This document shows, piece by piece, positions 17,453 to 27,658 of a stretch of 53,021 nucleotides of DNA. The DNA is taken from contig AZWL01000031.1 of the NCBI GenBank assembly GCA_000514715.1, positions 1 through 53,021 on the forward strand, written 5' to 3'. The notes below the pieces were generated by a model that saw nothing but the letters and a program-made list of their open reading frames with translations, was not told where the DNA came from and did not search any database. Position 1 is the stretch's first letter, and the number at the start of each line of letters is the position of its first letter. This stretch comes from Streptomyces sp. CNH099 (GTDB taxonomy: Bacteria; Actinomycetota; Actinomycetes; Streptomycetales; Streptomycetaceae). The position numbers were made by a program, and so were the translations under genes.

Positions 17453-17934
17453 TGACCATGGCCACCTCCGACATCGAACTGACCGGCTCCTCCGCCGCGT
17501 ACTCACCGGACAACCCCGCCCCGCTCATCGAGGCCCCCCGCGCCCGCACGCCGCGCACCGCCGGGTCGACCGGCCGCAGCCGCACCAACTTCGAGCTGTA
17601 CGGCTGGGTGTTCATGCGGCTGTCGGGGATCGTGCTCGCGGTCCTCGTCGTCGGCCACCTGCTGATCCAGCTGGTGCTGGACGGCGGCGTCAGCAAGGTC
17701 AGCTTCGCCTTCGTCGCCGGCCGCTGGGCGTCCCCGTTCTGGCAGGGCTGGGATCTGCTCATGCTCTGGCTCGCGATGCTGCACGGCGCCAACGGGCTGC
17801 GCACGGTCATCAACGACTACGCCGAGCGCGACGGCACCCGCTTCTGGCTGAAGATGCTGCTGTACGCCGCCACGGTCTTCACCGTCCTCCTGGGCACGTT
17901 GGTGATCTTCACCTTCGACCCGAACATCCGCTGA
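17452..17934 (+). CDS. sdhD: Succinate dehydrogenase hydrophobic membrane anchor subunit
   Basis: This 160-aa protein is the second membrane anchor of succinate dehydrogenase. A polar N-terminus of about 40 residues precedes three membrane helices. The conserved motif HGANGLRTVINDY lies in the second. ATG 17452 overlaps the sdhC stop; ATG 17458, with GGGAG 9 nt upstream, is equally possible. It is followed 20 bp later by sdhA. Confidence 0.94.
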   Translation: MTMATSDIELTGSSAAYSPDNPAPLIEAPRARTPRTAGSTGRSRTNFELYGWVFMRLSGIVLAVLVVGHLLIQLVLDGGVSKVSFAFVAGRWASPFWQGWDLLMLWLAMLHGANGLRTVINDYAERDGTRFWLKMLLYAATVFTVLLGTLVIFTFDPNIR

Positions 17935-17954
17935 CGCGGCGAAGAGGTCCCCTC

Positions 17955-19715
17955 ATGCAGATCCACACGTACGACACCGTGATCGTCGGCGCGGGCGGCG
18001 CCGGCATGCGCGCCGCCATCGAGGCGACGAAACGCAGCCGCACCGCCGTGCTGACCAAGCTGTACCCGACGCGCTCCCACACCGGCGCCGCGCAGGGCGG
18101 CATGGCCGCCGCCCTCGCGAACGTCGAGGAGGACAACTGGGAGTGGCACACCTTCGACACCGTCAAGGGCGGCGACTACCTCGTCGACCAGGACGCCGCC
18201 GAGATCCTGGCGAAGGAGGCCATCGACGCCGTCCTCGACCTGGAGAAGATGGGCCTGCCCTTCAACCGCACCCCGCAGGGCCGGATCGACCAGCGCCGCT
18301 TCGGCGGCCACTCGCGCAACCACGGCGAGGCGCCGGTGCGGCGCTCGTGCTACGCGGCCGACCGCACCGGCCACATGATCCTGCAGACGCTCTACCAGAA
18401 CTGTGTGAAGGAGGGCGTGGAGTTCTTCAACGAGTTCTACGTCCTCGACCAGCTCGTCACCGAGGACCCCGAGACCGGGCTGAAGCGGTCGGCGGGCGTG
18501 GTCGCGTACGACCTGGCGACCGGCGAGGTCCACGTCTTCCAGGCCAAGGCCGTCGTCTACGCCTCGGGCGGCAACGGCAAGTTCTTCAAGGTCACCTCCA
18601 ACGCCCACACCCTGACCGGCGACGGGCAGGCGTCGGTGTTCCGGCGCGGGCTGCCGCTGGAGGACATGGAGTTCTTCCAGTTCCACCCGACGGGCATCTG
18701 GCGCATGGGCATCCTGCTCACCGAGGGCGCGCGCGGCGAGGGCGGCATCCTGCGCAACAAGGACGGCGAGCGCTTCATGGAGAAGTACGCGCCCGTCATG
18801 AAGGACCTCGCCTCCCGCGACGTCGTCTCCCGCGCGATCTACACCGAGATCCGCGAGGGTCGCGGCTGCGGCCCCGAGGGCGACCACGTCTACCTGGACC
18901 TCACCCACCTGCCGCCGGAGCAGCTGGACGCGAAGCTGCCGGACATCACCGAGTTCGCGCGCACGTACCTGGGGATCGAGCCGTACACCGACCCGATCCC
19001 GATCCAGCCGACCGCGCACTACGCGATGGGCGGCATCCCCACCAACGTGCGCGGCGAGGTGCTGGCGGACAACACCACCGTCGTCCCCGGGCTGTACGCG
19101 GCCGGCGAGGTCGCCTGCGTCTCCGTGCACGGCGCCAACCGGCTGGGCACCAACTCGCTGCTCGACATCAACGTCTTCGGCCGCCGCGCCGGCGTCGCCG
19201 CCGCGGAGTACGCGGCGACGGCCGACCACGTCGAGCTGCCGGCGGACCCGGCGGCGTTCGTGCTCGGCGAGGTGGAGCGGCTGCGCGACTCGGCCGGCAA
19301 GGAGCGGGTCGCGGAGCTGCGGCGCGAGCTGCAGGAGACGATGGACAAGAACGTCATGGTCTTCCGCACCGAGCAGACCCTCAAGGAGGCGGTCGAGAAG
19401 CTCGCGGAGCTGCGCACGCGGTACCGGAACGTGGGCATCCAGGACAAGGGCCGGCGGTTCAACACCGACCTGCTGGAGGCGATCGAGCTGGGCAACATGC
19501 TCGACCTGGCCGAGGTCATGGCGATCTCCGCGCTCGCCCGCAAGGAGTCCCGGGGCGGCCACTACCGCGAGGACTACCCGAACCGCGACGACGTCAACTT
19601 CATGCGCCACACCATGGCGTACCGCGAGGTCGGCGACGACGGCTCGGAGACCGTCCGGCTCGACTACAAGCCGGTCGTGCAGACCCGCTACCAGCCGATG
19701 GAGCGTAAGTACTGA
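17955..19715 (+). CDS. sdhA: Succinate dehydrogenase flavoprotein subunit
   Basis: This 586-aa catalytic subunit oxidises succinate to fumarate with covalently bound FAD. The FAD-binding loop GAGGAG is at residues 12-17. His42 in RSHTGAAQGGM is the expected site of FAD attachment. FHPTG, LTEGARGEGGIL, the catalytic Arg region (ASRDVVSRAI) and HGANRLGTNSLLD are all present. GAGG lies 7 nt before the ATG. The stop overlaps the sdhB start (TGATG). Confidence 0.97.
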   Translation: MQIHTYDTVIVGAGGAGMRAAIEATKRSRTAVLTKLYPTRSHTGAAQGGMAAALANVEEDNWEWHTFDTVKGGDYLVDQDAAEILAKEAIDAVLDLEKMGLPFNRTPQGRIDQRRFGGHSRNHGEAPVRRSCYAADRTGHMILQTLYQNCVKEGVEFFNEFYVLDQLVTEDPETGLKRSAGVVAYDLATGEVHVFQAKAVVYASGGNGKFFKVTSNAHTLTGDGQASVFRRGLPLEDMEFFQFHPTGIWRMGILLTEGARGEGGILRNKDGERFMEKYAPVMKDLASRDVVSRAIYTEIREGRGCGPEGDHVYLDLTHLPPEQLDAKLPDITEFARTYLGIEPYTDPIPIQPTAHYAMGGIPTNVRGEVLADNTTVVPGLYAAGEVACVSVHGANRLGTNSLLDINVFGRRAGVAAAEYAATADHVELPADPAAFVLGEVERLRDSAGKERVAELRRELQETMDKNVMVFRTEQTLKEAVEKLAELRTRYRNVGIQDKGRRFNTDLLEAIELGNMLDLAEVMAISALARKESRGGHYREDYPNRDDVNFMRHTMAYREVGDDGSETVRLDYKPVVQTRYQPMERKY

Positions 19716-20482
19716 TGGCAACACCCGTCATGGACAAGGCCGAAGCCGAGGCCGCCCGGCCGGCGGACTCCCCGTACATCACCGCGACGTTCCGCATCCG
19801 CAGGTTCAACCCGGAGGCGGCGGCGGAGTCGTACTGGGAGGACTTCCGCGTGGAGATCGACCCCAAGGAGCGGGTCCTCGACGCGCTGCACAAGATCAAG
19901 TGGGATCTGGACGGGACCCTGACCTTCCGCCGCTCCTGCGCCCACGGCATCTGCGGCTCGGACGCGATGCGCATCAACGGCCGCAACCGGCTGGCGTGCA
20001 AGACGCTGATCAAGGACATCGCGCCGGAGAAGCCGATCACCGTGGAGCCGATAAAGGGCCTGACGGTGCAGAAGGACCTGATCGTCGACATGGAGCCGTT
20101 CTTCCAGGCGTACCGCGACGTGATGCCGTTCCTGGTGACCCACGGCAACGAGCCCACGCGGGAGCGCCTGCAGTCGGCGGAGGACCGGGAGCGGTTCGAC
20201 GACACGACGAAGTGCATCCTGTGCGCGGCGTGCACGAGTTCGTGCCCGGTGTTCTGGAACGACGGCCAGTACTTCGGCCCGGCGGCGATCGTGAACGCGC
20301 ACCGGTTCATCTTCGACAGCCGCGACGAGGCGGGGGAGCAGCGGCTGGAGATCCTGAACGACAAGGACGGGGTGTGGCGCTGCCGCACGACGTTCAACTG
20401 CACGGACGCGTGCCCGCGCGGCATCGAGGTGACGAAGGCCATCCAGGAGGTCAAGCGCGCCCTGATCACCCGCCGCTTCTAG
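19715..20482 (+). CDS. sdhB: Succinate dehydrogenase iron-sulfur subunit
   Basis: This 255-aa subunit passes electrons from FAD to quinone through three Fe-S clusters. The [2Fe-2S] ligands are Cys75, Cys80, Asp83 and Cys95; Asp at the third place is also found in E. coli SdhB. Cys167, Cys170, Cys173, Cys177, Cys223, Cys229 and Cys233 form the [4Fe-4S] and [3Fe-4S] sites in the usual CxxCxxCxxxCP patterns. It is the last gene of the operon, and a long hairpin follows 14 bp after the stop. Confidence 0.97.
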   Translation: MATPVMDKAEAEAARPADSPYITATFRIRRFNPEAAAESYWEDFRVEIDPKERVLDALHKIKWDLDGTLTFRRSCAHGICGSDAMRINGRNRLACKTLIKDIAPEKPITVEPIKGLTVQKDLIVDMEPFFQAYRDVMPFLVTHGNEPTRERLQSAEDRERFDDTTKCILCAACTSSCPVFWNDGQYFGPAAIVNAHRFIFDSRDEAGEQRLEILNDKDGVWRCRTTFNCTDACPRGIEVTKAIQEVKRALITRRF

Positions 20483-20496
20483 CGGCAGCACCCCGT

Positions 20497-20536
20497 CCCG
20501 GCCCCGGTGCCCGCCGCGTGCGGGTCCGGGGCCGGG
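20497..20536. terminator. Two-part hairpin terminator after sdhB
   Basis: CCCGGCCCCGG (20497-20507) pairs with CCGGGGCCGGG (20526-20536), and inside it CCCGC (20510-20514) pairs with GCGGG (20520-20524). It lies between the convergent sdhB and deoA genes and can end both. Confidence 0.8.
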
Positions 20537-20591
20537 GCGCGCGTGGGGCGGGCGTCGGGCGGCGGCTGCCGTTGGGGGCGGCCGCCGCGGG

Positions 20592-21869
20592 TCAGTCCAG
20601 GCGGTCCAGGATCAGCGGGGTGCGGTCCAGCGTCGTGCCCGGTGGGGCGATGTCGTACGACGACTCCAGCGCCGCCAGCGCCTCCGGGATCCGTTCCGGG
20701 GTGTCCGTGTGCAGCGTCAGCAGCGGCTGGCCCGCCTGCACCGGCTGCCCGGGTTTGGCGTGGAGTTCCACGCCCGCCGCCGCCTGGACCGGGTCCTCCT
20801 TGCGGGCGCGGCCCGCGCCCAGGCGCCAGGCCGCCAGACCCACCGCGTAGGCGTCGAGGCGGGTGAGGACGCCCGTCGTGGGGGCCGGGACCGGGTGGGT
20901 TTCGCGGGCCGTGGGCAGGGGGGCGGCGGGGTCGCCGCCCTGGGCGGCGATCATGCGGCGCCAGACGTCCATCGCCGAGCCGTCCCGCAGCGCCTTCGCC
21001 GGGTCCGCGTCCGGCAGGCCGGCCGCCGTCAGCATCTCGGCGGCCAGCGCGAGGGTCAGCTCTACGACGTCCGCCGGGCCGCCGCCGGCCAGCACCTCCA
21101 GCGACTCGCGGACCTCCAGCGCGTTGCCGGCGGTCAGCCCCAGCGGGGTGGACATGTCGGTGAGCAGCGCGACGGTGCGCAGCCCGTGGTCGTTGCCGAG
21201 GCCGACCATCGTCGCCGCCAGCTCGCGGGCCCTGCCGACATCCTTCATGAACGCGCCGGAGCCGGCCTTCACGTCCAGCACCAGCGCGCCCGTGCCCTCG
21301 GCGATCTTCTTCGACATGATCGAGGAGGCGATCAGCGGGATGGACTCCACGGTCCCGGTGACGTCCCGCAGCGCGTACAGCTTGCGGTCGGCGGGCGCCA
21401 GGCCCGTGCCCGGGGCGCAGATCACGGCGCCGACGTCGCGCAGCGTCGCCATCATCTCGTCGTTCGACAGCGAGGCCCGCCAGCCGGGGACGGACTCCAG
21501 CTTGTCGAGGGTGCCGCCGGTGTGGCCGAGGCCGCGGCCGGACAGCTGCGGGACCGCGGCCCCGCAGGCGGCGACCAGCGGCGCCAGCGGCAGCGTGATC
21601 TTGTCGCCGATGCCGCCCGTCGAGTGCTTGTCGGCGGTCGGGCGGGGCAGCGCGGTGAAGTCCATCCGCTCGCCGGAGGCGATCATCGCCGCGGTCCAGC
21701 GGGCGATCTCGTCGCGGTCCATGCCGTTGAGCAGTATGGCCATGGCCAGCGCGGACATCTGCTCGTCGGCGACCTCGCCGCGGGTGTACGCGCCGACGAC
21801 CCAGTCGATCTGCTCGTCGGTCAGCCGTCCGCGGTCGCGCTTGGTGCGGATGACGGAGATGGCGTCCAT
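20592..21869 (-). CDS. deoA: Thymidine (pyrimidine-nucleoside) phosphorylase
   Basis: This 425-aa enzyme splits thymidine, deoxyuridine or uridine with phosphate into base and (deoxy)ribose-1-phosphate. KHSTGGIGDKITLPLAPLVAACGAAVPQLSGRGLGHTGGTLDKLE is the phosphate/substrate signature. SSIMSKKIAEGTGALVLDVKAGSGAFMKD follows, and the C-terminal domain contains the usual VELHAKPGQPV element. The ATG at 21869 overlaps the cdd stop (TGATG). It is the last gene of the transporter-cdd-deoA operon, so uptake, deamination and phosphorolysis are co-expressed. Confidence 0.95.
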   Translation of the reverse strand: MDAISVIRTKRDRGRLTDEQIDWVVGAYTRGEVADEQMSALAMAILLNGMDRDEIARWTAAMIASGERMDFTALPRPTADKHSTGGIGDKITLPLAPLVAACGAAVPQLSGRGLGHTGGTLDKLESVPGWRASLSNDEMMATLRDVGAVICAPGTGLAPADRKLYALRDVTGTVESIPLIASSIMSKKIAEGTGALVLDVKAGSGAFMKDVGRARELAATMVGLGNDHGLRTVALLTDMSTPLGLTAGNALEVRESLEVLAGGGPADVVELTLALAAEMLTAAGLPDADPAKALRDGSAMDVWRRMIAAQGGDPAAPLPTARETHPVPAPTTGVLTRLDAYAVGLAAWRLGAGRARKEDPVQAAAGVELHAKPGQPVQAGQPLLTLHTDTPERIPEALAALESSYDIAPPGTTLDRTPLILDRLD

Positions 21870-22303
21870 CAGTTCTCCGATCCCTCGCTCTCGAACCTCG
21901 TGGACAGATCGAACGGGCCGAACGCGTCCGGCAGCAGCTCCGCCAGCGGCCGGACCCCCGACGGCGTGTCGCACAGCAGCCCGGGGCCGCCGTGCTCGCT
22001 GAGCAGCTGGCGGCAGCGGCCGCACGGCAGGATCAGCTGCCCGTCGCCGTTGACGCAGGTGAAGTGGGTGAGCCGGCCGCCGCCGGTGACGTGCAGGGCG
22101 GAGACGAGGCCGCACTCGGCGCACAGCCCGACGCCGTACGAGGCGTTCTCCACGTTGCAGCCGACGACCGTGCGGCCGTCGTCCACGAGCGCCGCGGCGC
22201 CGACGGGGTAGCGCGAGTACGGGGCGTACGCCCGGGACATCGCGTCCCGGGCGGCCCGGCGCAGCGCCTCCCAGGGCGCGGCGTCGCCGGTCGTGCCGGT
22301 CAC
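21869..22303 (-). CDS. cdd: Cytidine deaminase
   Basis: This 144-aa protein is the small tetrameric type of cytidine/deoxycytidine deaminase, giving uridine or deoxyuridine. Zinc ligands are Cys61 (CAE, with Glu63 as proton shuttle), Cys94 and Cys97 (PCGRC). CNVENASYG is the substrate-binding stretch. GTG 22303 has GGGGAG 5 nt upstream and overlaps the permease stop (GTGA). Its product feeds the deoA enzyme encoded next. Confidence 0.95.
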   Translation of the reverse strand: MTGTTGDAAPWEALRRAARDAMSRAYAPYSRYPVGAAALVDDGRTVVGCNVENASYGVGLCAECGLVSALHVTGGGRLTHFTCVNGDGQLILPCGRCRQLLSEHGGPGLLCDTPSGVRPLAELLPDAFGPFDLSTRFESEGSEN

Positions 22304-23583
22304 GTGCTCTCCCCTCTCCGGTAGCGCCTGCCGATCCACTTCGGCACCCGCAGCCGCTGCGCGAACACCGCCAGCACCACCAGCGTCGTGACGTACGGCG
22401 TGGCCTCCACGACCTCGCGCGGCACCGCGTCCGTGGTCGCGTACACCACCCCGAGGAGCACCGCCGCCACGCCGGCCGCGATCGCCGCCCGGGCGCCGCC
22501 GTGTACGTACTTCCACACCGCGTACGCCGCGAGCAGCACCGCCAGCAGCAGGAACAGCGCGTGCACGGCCTCGCCGCCGCCGCGCAGCTGCAGGCTGTCG
22601 GTGAAGCCGAAGAGCCCCGCCGCCATGGCCGTGCCGCCCGGGCGCCAGTTGCCGAAGATCATCGAGGCCAGGCCGATGTAGCCGCGGCCGCCGGTCTGGC
22701 CCTCCAGGTAGATGTGGGTGAACGTGACGAGGAACGCCCCGCCGAGGCCGGCGAGCGCGCCGGAGACGGCCAGCGCCGCGTACTTGTACAGGTAGACGTT
22801 GACGCCCAGCGACTCGGCGGCCACCGGGTTCTCGCCGCAGGACCGCAGCCGCAGCCCGAACGCCGAGCGCCACAGCACGAAGTACGTGAGCACGAACAGC
22901 GCCGCCGCGACCAGGATCAGGTACGACACGTCGTGGGTGAGCCCGCGCAGGATGCCGGCGGCGTCGGACAGGAAGAACCAGTGTTTCTCCTCCAGATCCC
23001 CGAGCCAGTCGGAGAGTCCGGGGACGGAGAACGTGTGCATGTCGTCGACCTGCGGCGACTGCTTGTCGGTGCCGCCGGCCGCCAGGGCGTCCCCGTCCGC
23101 GAAGAAGATCTTTGCCAGGTACTGGGTGGTGCCCAGCGCGAGGATGTTGATCGCCACCCCGGAGACGATGTGGTCGACGCCGAACGTGACCGTGGCCATC
23201 GCGTGCACGAGACCGCCCAGCGCGCCGCCGATCACCCCGGCGAGCGCGCCCGCCCACGGCCCGTGCTGCCAGCCGATCCAGCCGGCGAAGAACGTGCCGA
23301 GGATCATCATGCCTTCGAGGCCGATGTTGATGACGCCGGACCGCTCCGCCCACAGCCCGCCGAGGCCGGCCAGGCCGATCGGCACGGCGAGCGCGAGCGC
23401 GCCGCCGATCTGCGCGGAGGCGGTGAGGTTCGTGGTGTCGGTCAGCGCCCGCACCGCGGACAGCAGCAGCAGTCCGGCGGCGACCAGCAGCAGCACCTGC
23501 GGCAGGCCGAGCCGCCGCCGGCCGCCGCCGGTCCGCGGCTGCTTCGCGGGTGTGGCGGCGCCCGCCCTGGTCACCGTACTCAC
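22300..23583 (-). CDS. Nucleoside ABC transporter permease, second subunit
   Basis: This 427-aa membrane protein belongs to the BPD_transp_2 permease class that works with BMP-family binding proteins. About ten hydrophobic segments are visible, with the family stretch GLWAERSGVINIGLEGMMILGTFFAGW. Near the C-terminus lies RRGGFxL-like LRSCGENPVAAESLGVNVYLYKY. GTG 23583 overlaps the stop of the upstream permease (GTGA), and its own stop overlaps cdd. Confidence 0.92.
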   Translation of the reverse strand: MSTVTRAGAATPAKQPRTGGGRRRLGLPQVLLLVAAGLLLLSAVRALTDTTNLTASAQIGGALALAVPIGLAGLGGLWAERSGVINIGLEGMMILGTFFAGWIGWQHGPWAGALAGVIGGALGGLVHAMATVTFGVDHIVSGVAINILALGTTQYLAKIFFADGDALAAGGTDKQSPQVDDMHTFSVPGLSDWLGDLEEKHWFFLSDAAGILRGLTHDVSYLILVAAALFVLTYFVLWRSAFGLRLRSCGENPVAAESLGVNVYLYKYAALAVSGALAGLGGAFLVTFTHIYLEGQTGGRGYIGLASMIFGNWRPGGTAMAAGLFGFTDSLQLRGGGEAVHALFLLLAVLLAAYAVWKYVHGGARAAIAAGVAAVLLGVVYATTDAVPREVVEATPYVTTLVVLAVFAQRLRVPKWIGRRYRRGEST

Positions 23584-24679
23584 GCGCCCACCTCCGCCTT
23601 GTCGTTGCTACCTGCCCGGGCCAGCTCCTCGCCGACGCGGCGCTGCTGGTCGCGCAGCGCCCAGCGGCGGACCACCTCGTAGGCGATGACCACGCAGAGC
23701 ACGATGATGCCCTTGATGACCTCGACGATCTTCTGGTCGTAGCCCTCGAACTCCAGCTGGGTGCCGGTGCGCTCCAGGAAGGCCCAGAGCAGCGCGCCGA
23801 GCGCGATGCCGACGGGGTGGTTGCGGCCGAGGAGGGCGATGGCGATGCCGGTGAAGCCGACGCCGAGCGGGAAGTCGGTGCCGTAGTTGTACGACTCGCC
23901 GAGCAGCGTCGGCATGCCGACCAGGCCGGCGACGGCGCCGGAGAGCACCATGCTGGTGACGATCATGCGCTTGACGTCCACGCCGCTGGCGGCGGCGGCC
24001 GTCTCGGACCGGCCGACGCTGCGCAGGTCGAAGCCGAAGCGGGTGCGGTTGAGGACGAACCAGTACAGGAAGCCGGCGAGGACGGCGAAGACGACGAAGC
24101 CGTTGATGTCGCCCACCGAGGTCCCGAACATGAAGATGTGGCTGGATTCCGGGATGTTCGGGGTGTGGGTGAGGTTCCCGTCCTTCTCGCCGAGGCGGCC
24201 GGCGGTGAGGTAGTAGCCGATGACGGCGCCGGCGATCGAGTTGAGCATGATCGTCGTGATGACCTCGCTGACGCCGCGGGTGGTGCGCAGCACGCCCGCG
24301 ATGCCCGCCCAGATCGCGCCGACGCCCATGGCGACGAGGATGATCAGCGGGATCTGGATGAGGCCCGGCAGCGACAGCGCGCCGCCGACGGCCGCGGCGA
24401 AGAAGGCCGCGATGCGGTACTGGCCGTCGACGCCGATGTTGAAGAGGTTCATCCGGAAGCCGATGGCCACGGCCAGCGCGGAGAGGAAGAACATCGTCGA
24501 CTTGTTGACGATGTAGACGGCGCTGCGGTCGGTCGTCCCGAACTCGATCATGACCTGGTAGGCCCGGAACGGGTCCTTCCCGGAGATCAGGATGATCAGC
24601 GAGGTCAGCACCAGCGCGGCGAGGACCGCGAGCACCGGGGCGCCGACCGCGGTGATCAGCTTGTCCCTGTCGAGGCGTT

Positions 24680-24683
<4 letters not shown>
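23580..24683 (-). CDS. Nucleoside ABC transporter permease, first subunit
   Basis: This 367-aa permease pairs with the one encoded downstream. Family features are VNKSTMFFLSALAVAIGFRMNLFNIGVDGQ, TTRGVSEVITTIMLNSIAG and the coupling segment LRSVGRSETAAAASGVDVKR. About nine membrane segments are seen. The ATG at 24683 overlaps the stop of the ATPase gene (ATGA), and its stop overlaps the next permease (GTGA), so the four genes are tightly coupled. Confidence 0.92.
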
Positions 24684-26356
<1,673 letters not shown>

Positions 26357-26449
26357 TCCTCGTCGAGGGCGGTGGATGCGGGGCGGCGGCCGTGCCGAAG
26401 CGCCGCCCGGACGGCGCGGGTTGCTGCGCGTGGGTTACGGCATATCACG

Positions 26450-26461
26450 CTACGCGCGTAG
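26450..26461. promoter_or_regulatory. Nucleoside-regulon operator, transporter/cdd/deoA operon
   Basis: CTACGCGCGTAG is a perfect 12-bp palindrome 94 bp upstream of the ATPase start. On the minus strand it is followed closely by GATATGC, also seen after the deoC copy, which may be part of the -10 region. The same palindrome precedes add and the PNP gene, with variants before the BMP lipoprotein gene and deoC. Confidence 0.7.
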
Positions 26462-26478
26462 TCCGGAGCCAGATGCGC

Positions 26479-26520
26479 GGGGCCCGGCGGACGCCGGTCT
26501 CGCTCCGTCCGCCGGACCCC
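26479..26520 (-). terminator. Terminator between binding-protein gene and ABC operon
   Basis: Arms of 15 bp (26479-26493 and 26506-26520) pair with one mismatch, which is a U-G wobble in the minus-strand RNA. It lies 17 bp after the stop of the binding-protein gene. It probably ends most transcripts there, so the binding protein is made in excess and the transporter has its own promoter. Confidence 0.75.
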
Positions 26521-26536
26521 GGGACACATGCCGTGC

Positions 26537-27559
26537 TCAGGGAGTGTCGCTGACCGTGATCTCGCCGTCGGAGATCTTCTTCTTGGCCGCGTCGATGTCG
26601 CCCTGGATGTCGTCGATGAACCCGCCGGAGGCGGCCAGGCTCACGCCGTCGTCCTTGAGCGTGAACGTGTGGTCGCCGGTGAGCGGCTCGCCGTCCTGGA
26701 CGCTCTTGATCAGATCGTAGACGGCCACGTCGACGTTCTTCACGACGGACGTCAGGATCGAGTCCTTGTAGTCGGCGAGGGCCTTGTCGCGGTACTGGTC
26801 GGAGTCGACGCCGATCGCCCAGGCGCCGTCCTGCGCGGCCACGGCCTCGATCGAGCCGGTGCCCGACAGGCCCGCGGCGCTGTAGATGACGTCCGAACCG
26901 GAGTCGAGCATGCCCTCGGCGATGCCCTTGGCGCGCAGCGGGTCCTGGAAGCCCTTGAGGTCGCTCTCGTAGAGGTACTTCACGTCGACCTTGACGTCGG
27001 GCTTGGTGTCCTTGACGCCCTGGACGAAGCCGGCCTCGAACTTCTTGATCAGGTTGTTGTGCACGCCGCCGATGAAGCCGACGTTGCCGGACTTGCTCTT
27101 CAGCGCGGCGGCCACGCCGGCGAGGTACGAGCCCTCGTGCTCGGCGAAGGTGATGCCGGCGACGTTCTCCGCCTGCGACGCCTCGTCTATCACGGCGAAG
27201 GTGGTGTCGGGGAAGTCCTTGGCGACCTTGTTGACGGACTTGCCGTAGGCGAAGCCGACCCCGATCACGGGGTTGTAGCCCGCCTCGGCGAGGGAGGTGA
27301 GCCGCTGCTCGCGGTCGGCCTCCGTCTCGCCGTCCCGGGCGGTCAGCTCCTTGCCGCCGATGTCGAACTCCTTCTTGGCCTTGTCGTACCCGCGGGCGGC
27401 CGACTCGTTGAAGGAGGCGTCGCTGCGGCCGCCGACGTCGAAGGCGAGGCCGACGCCCTTGTCGCTGCTGCCGCTGTCGTCGCTGCTGCACGCAGCACTG
27501 GTGAACGCGAGGGCCGCGGTTGCCACGCCCGCGGCGGCGATCTTGGTTACCCGGCGCAA
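26537..27559 (-). CDS. BMP-family nucleoside-binding lipoprotein
   Basis: This 340-aa lipoprotein is the substrate-binding part of the nucleoside ABC transporter. The signal peptide ends in the lipobox TSAAC with Cys24. The mature part matches the BMP/PnrA fold: GLAFDVGGRSDASFNESAARGYDKA, GFAYG, IDEASQAENVAGITFAEHEGSYLAGVAAAL, GFIGGVHNNLIKKFEAGFVQGVK and SAAGLSGTGSIEA. PnrA-like proteins bind purine nucleosides. The start is TTG 27559, 5 nt after GGGGAAG. A variant of the shared palindrome lies about 58 bp upstream, over a -10-like TACGAT. Confidence 0.93.
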   Translation of the reverse strand: MRRVTKIAAAGVATAALAFTSAACSSDDSGSSDKGVGLAFDVGGRSDASFNESAARGYDKAKKEFDIGGKELTARDGETEADREQRLTSLAEAGYNPVIGVGFAYGKSVNKVAKDFPDTTFAVIDEASQAENVAGITFAEHEGSYLAGVAAALKSKSGNVGFIGGVHNNLIKKFEAGFVQGVKDTKPDVKVDVKYLYESDLKGFQDPLRAKGIAEGMLDSGSDVIYSAAGLSGTGSIEAVAAQDGAWAIGVDSDQYRDKALADYKDSILTSVVKNVDVAVYDLIKSVQDGEPLTGDHTFTLKDDGVSLAASGGFIDDIQGDIDAAKKKISDGEITVSDTP

Positions 27560-27617
27560 GAGGACTTCCCCTTCGTCTTGCGAAGCGCCTCTTTCCGGCG
27601 CTGCTTCCGGGGCATCG

Positions 27618-27629
27618 TAACGCGCGTAG
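27618..27629. promoter_or_regulatory. Nucleoside-regulon operator variant before the BMP gene
   Basis: TAACGCGCGTAG matches CTACGCGCGTAG at 10 of 12 positions. On the minus strand TACGAT (complement of 27614-27619) overlaps its edge and would serve as a -10 box, so a bound protein would block the promoter. Confidence 0.55.
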
Positions 27630-27658
27630 ACAGAGCTGAACCTCAGGCAACGAGTCCG

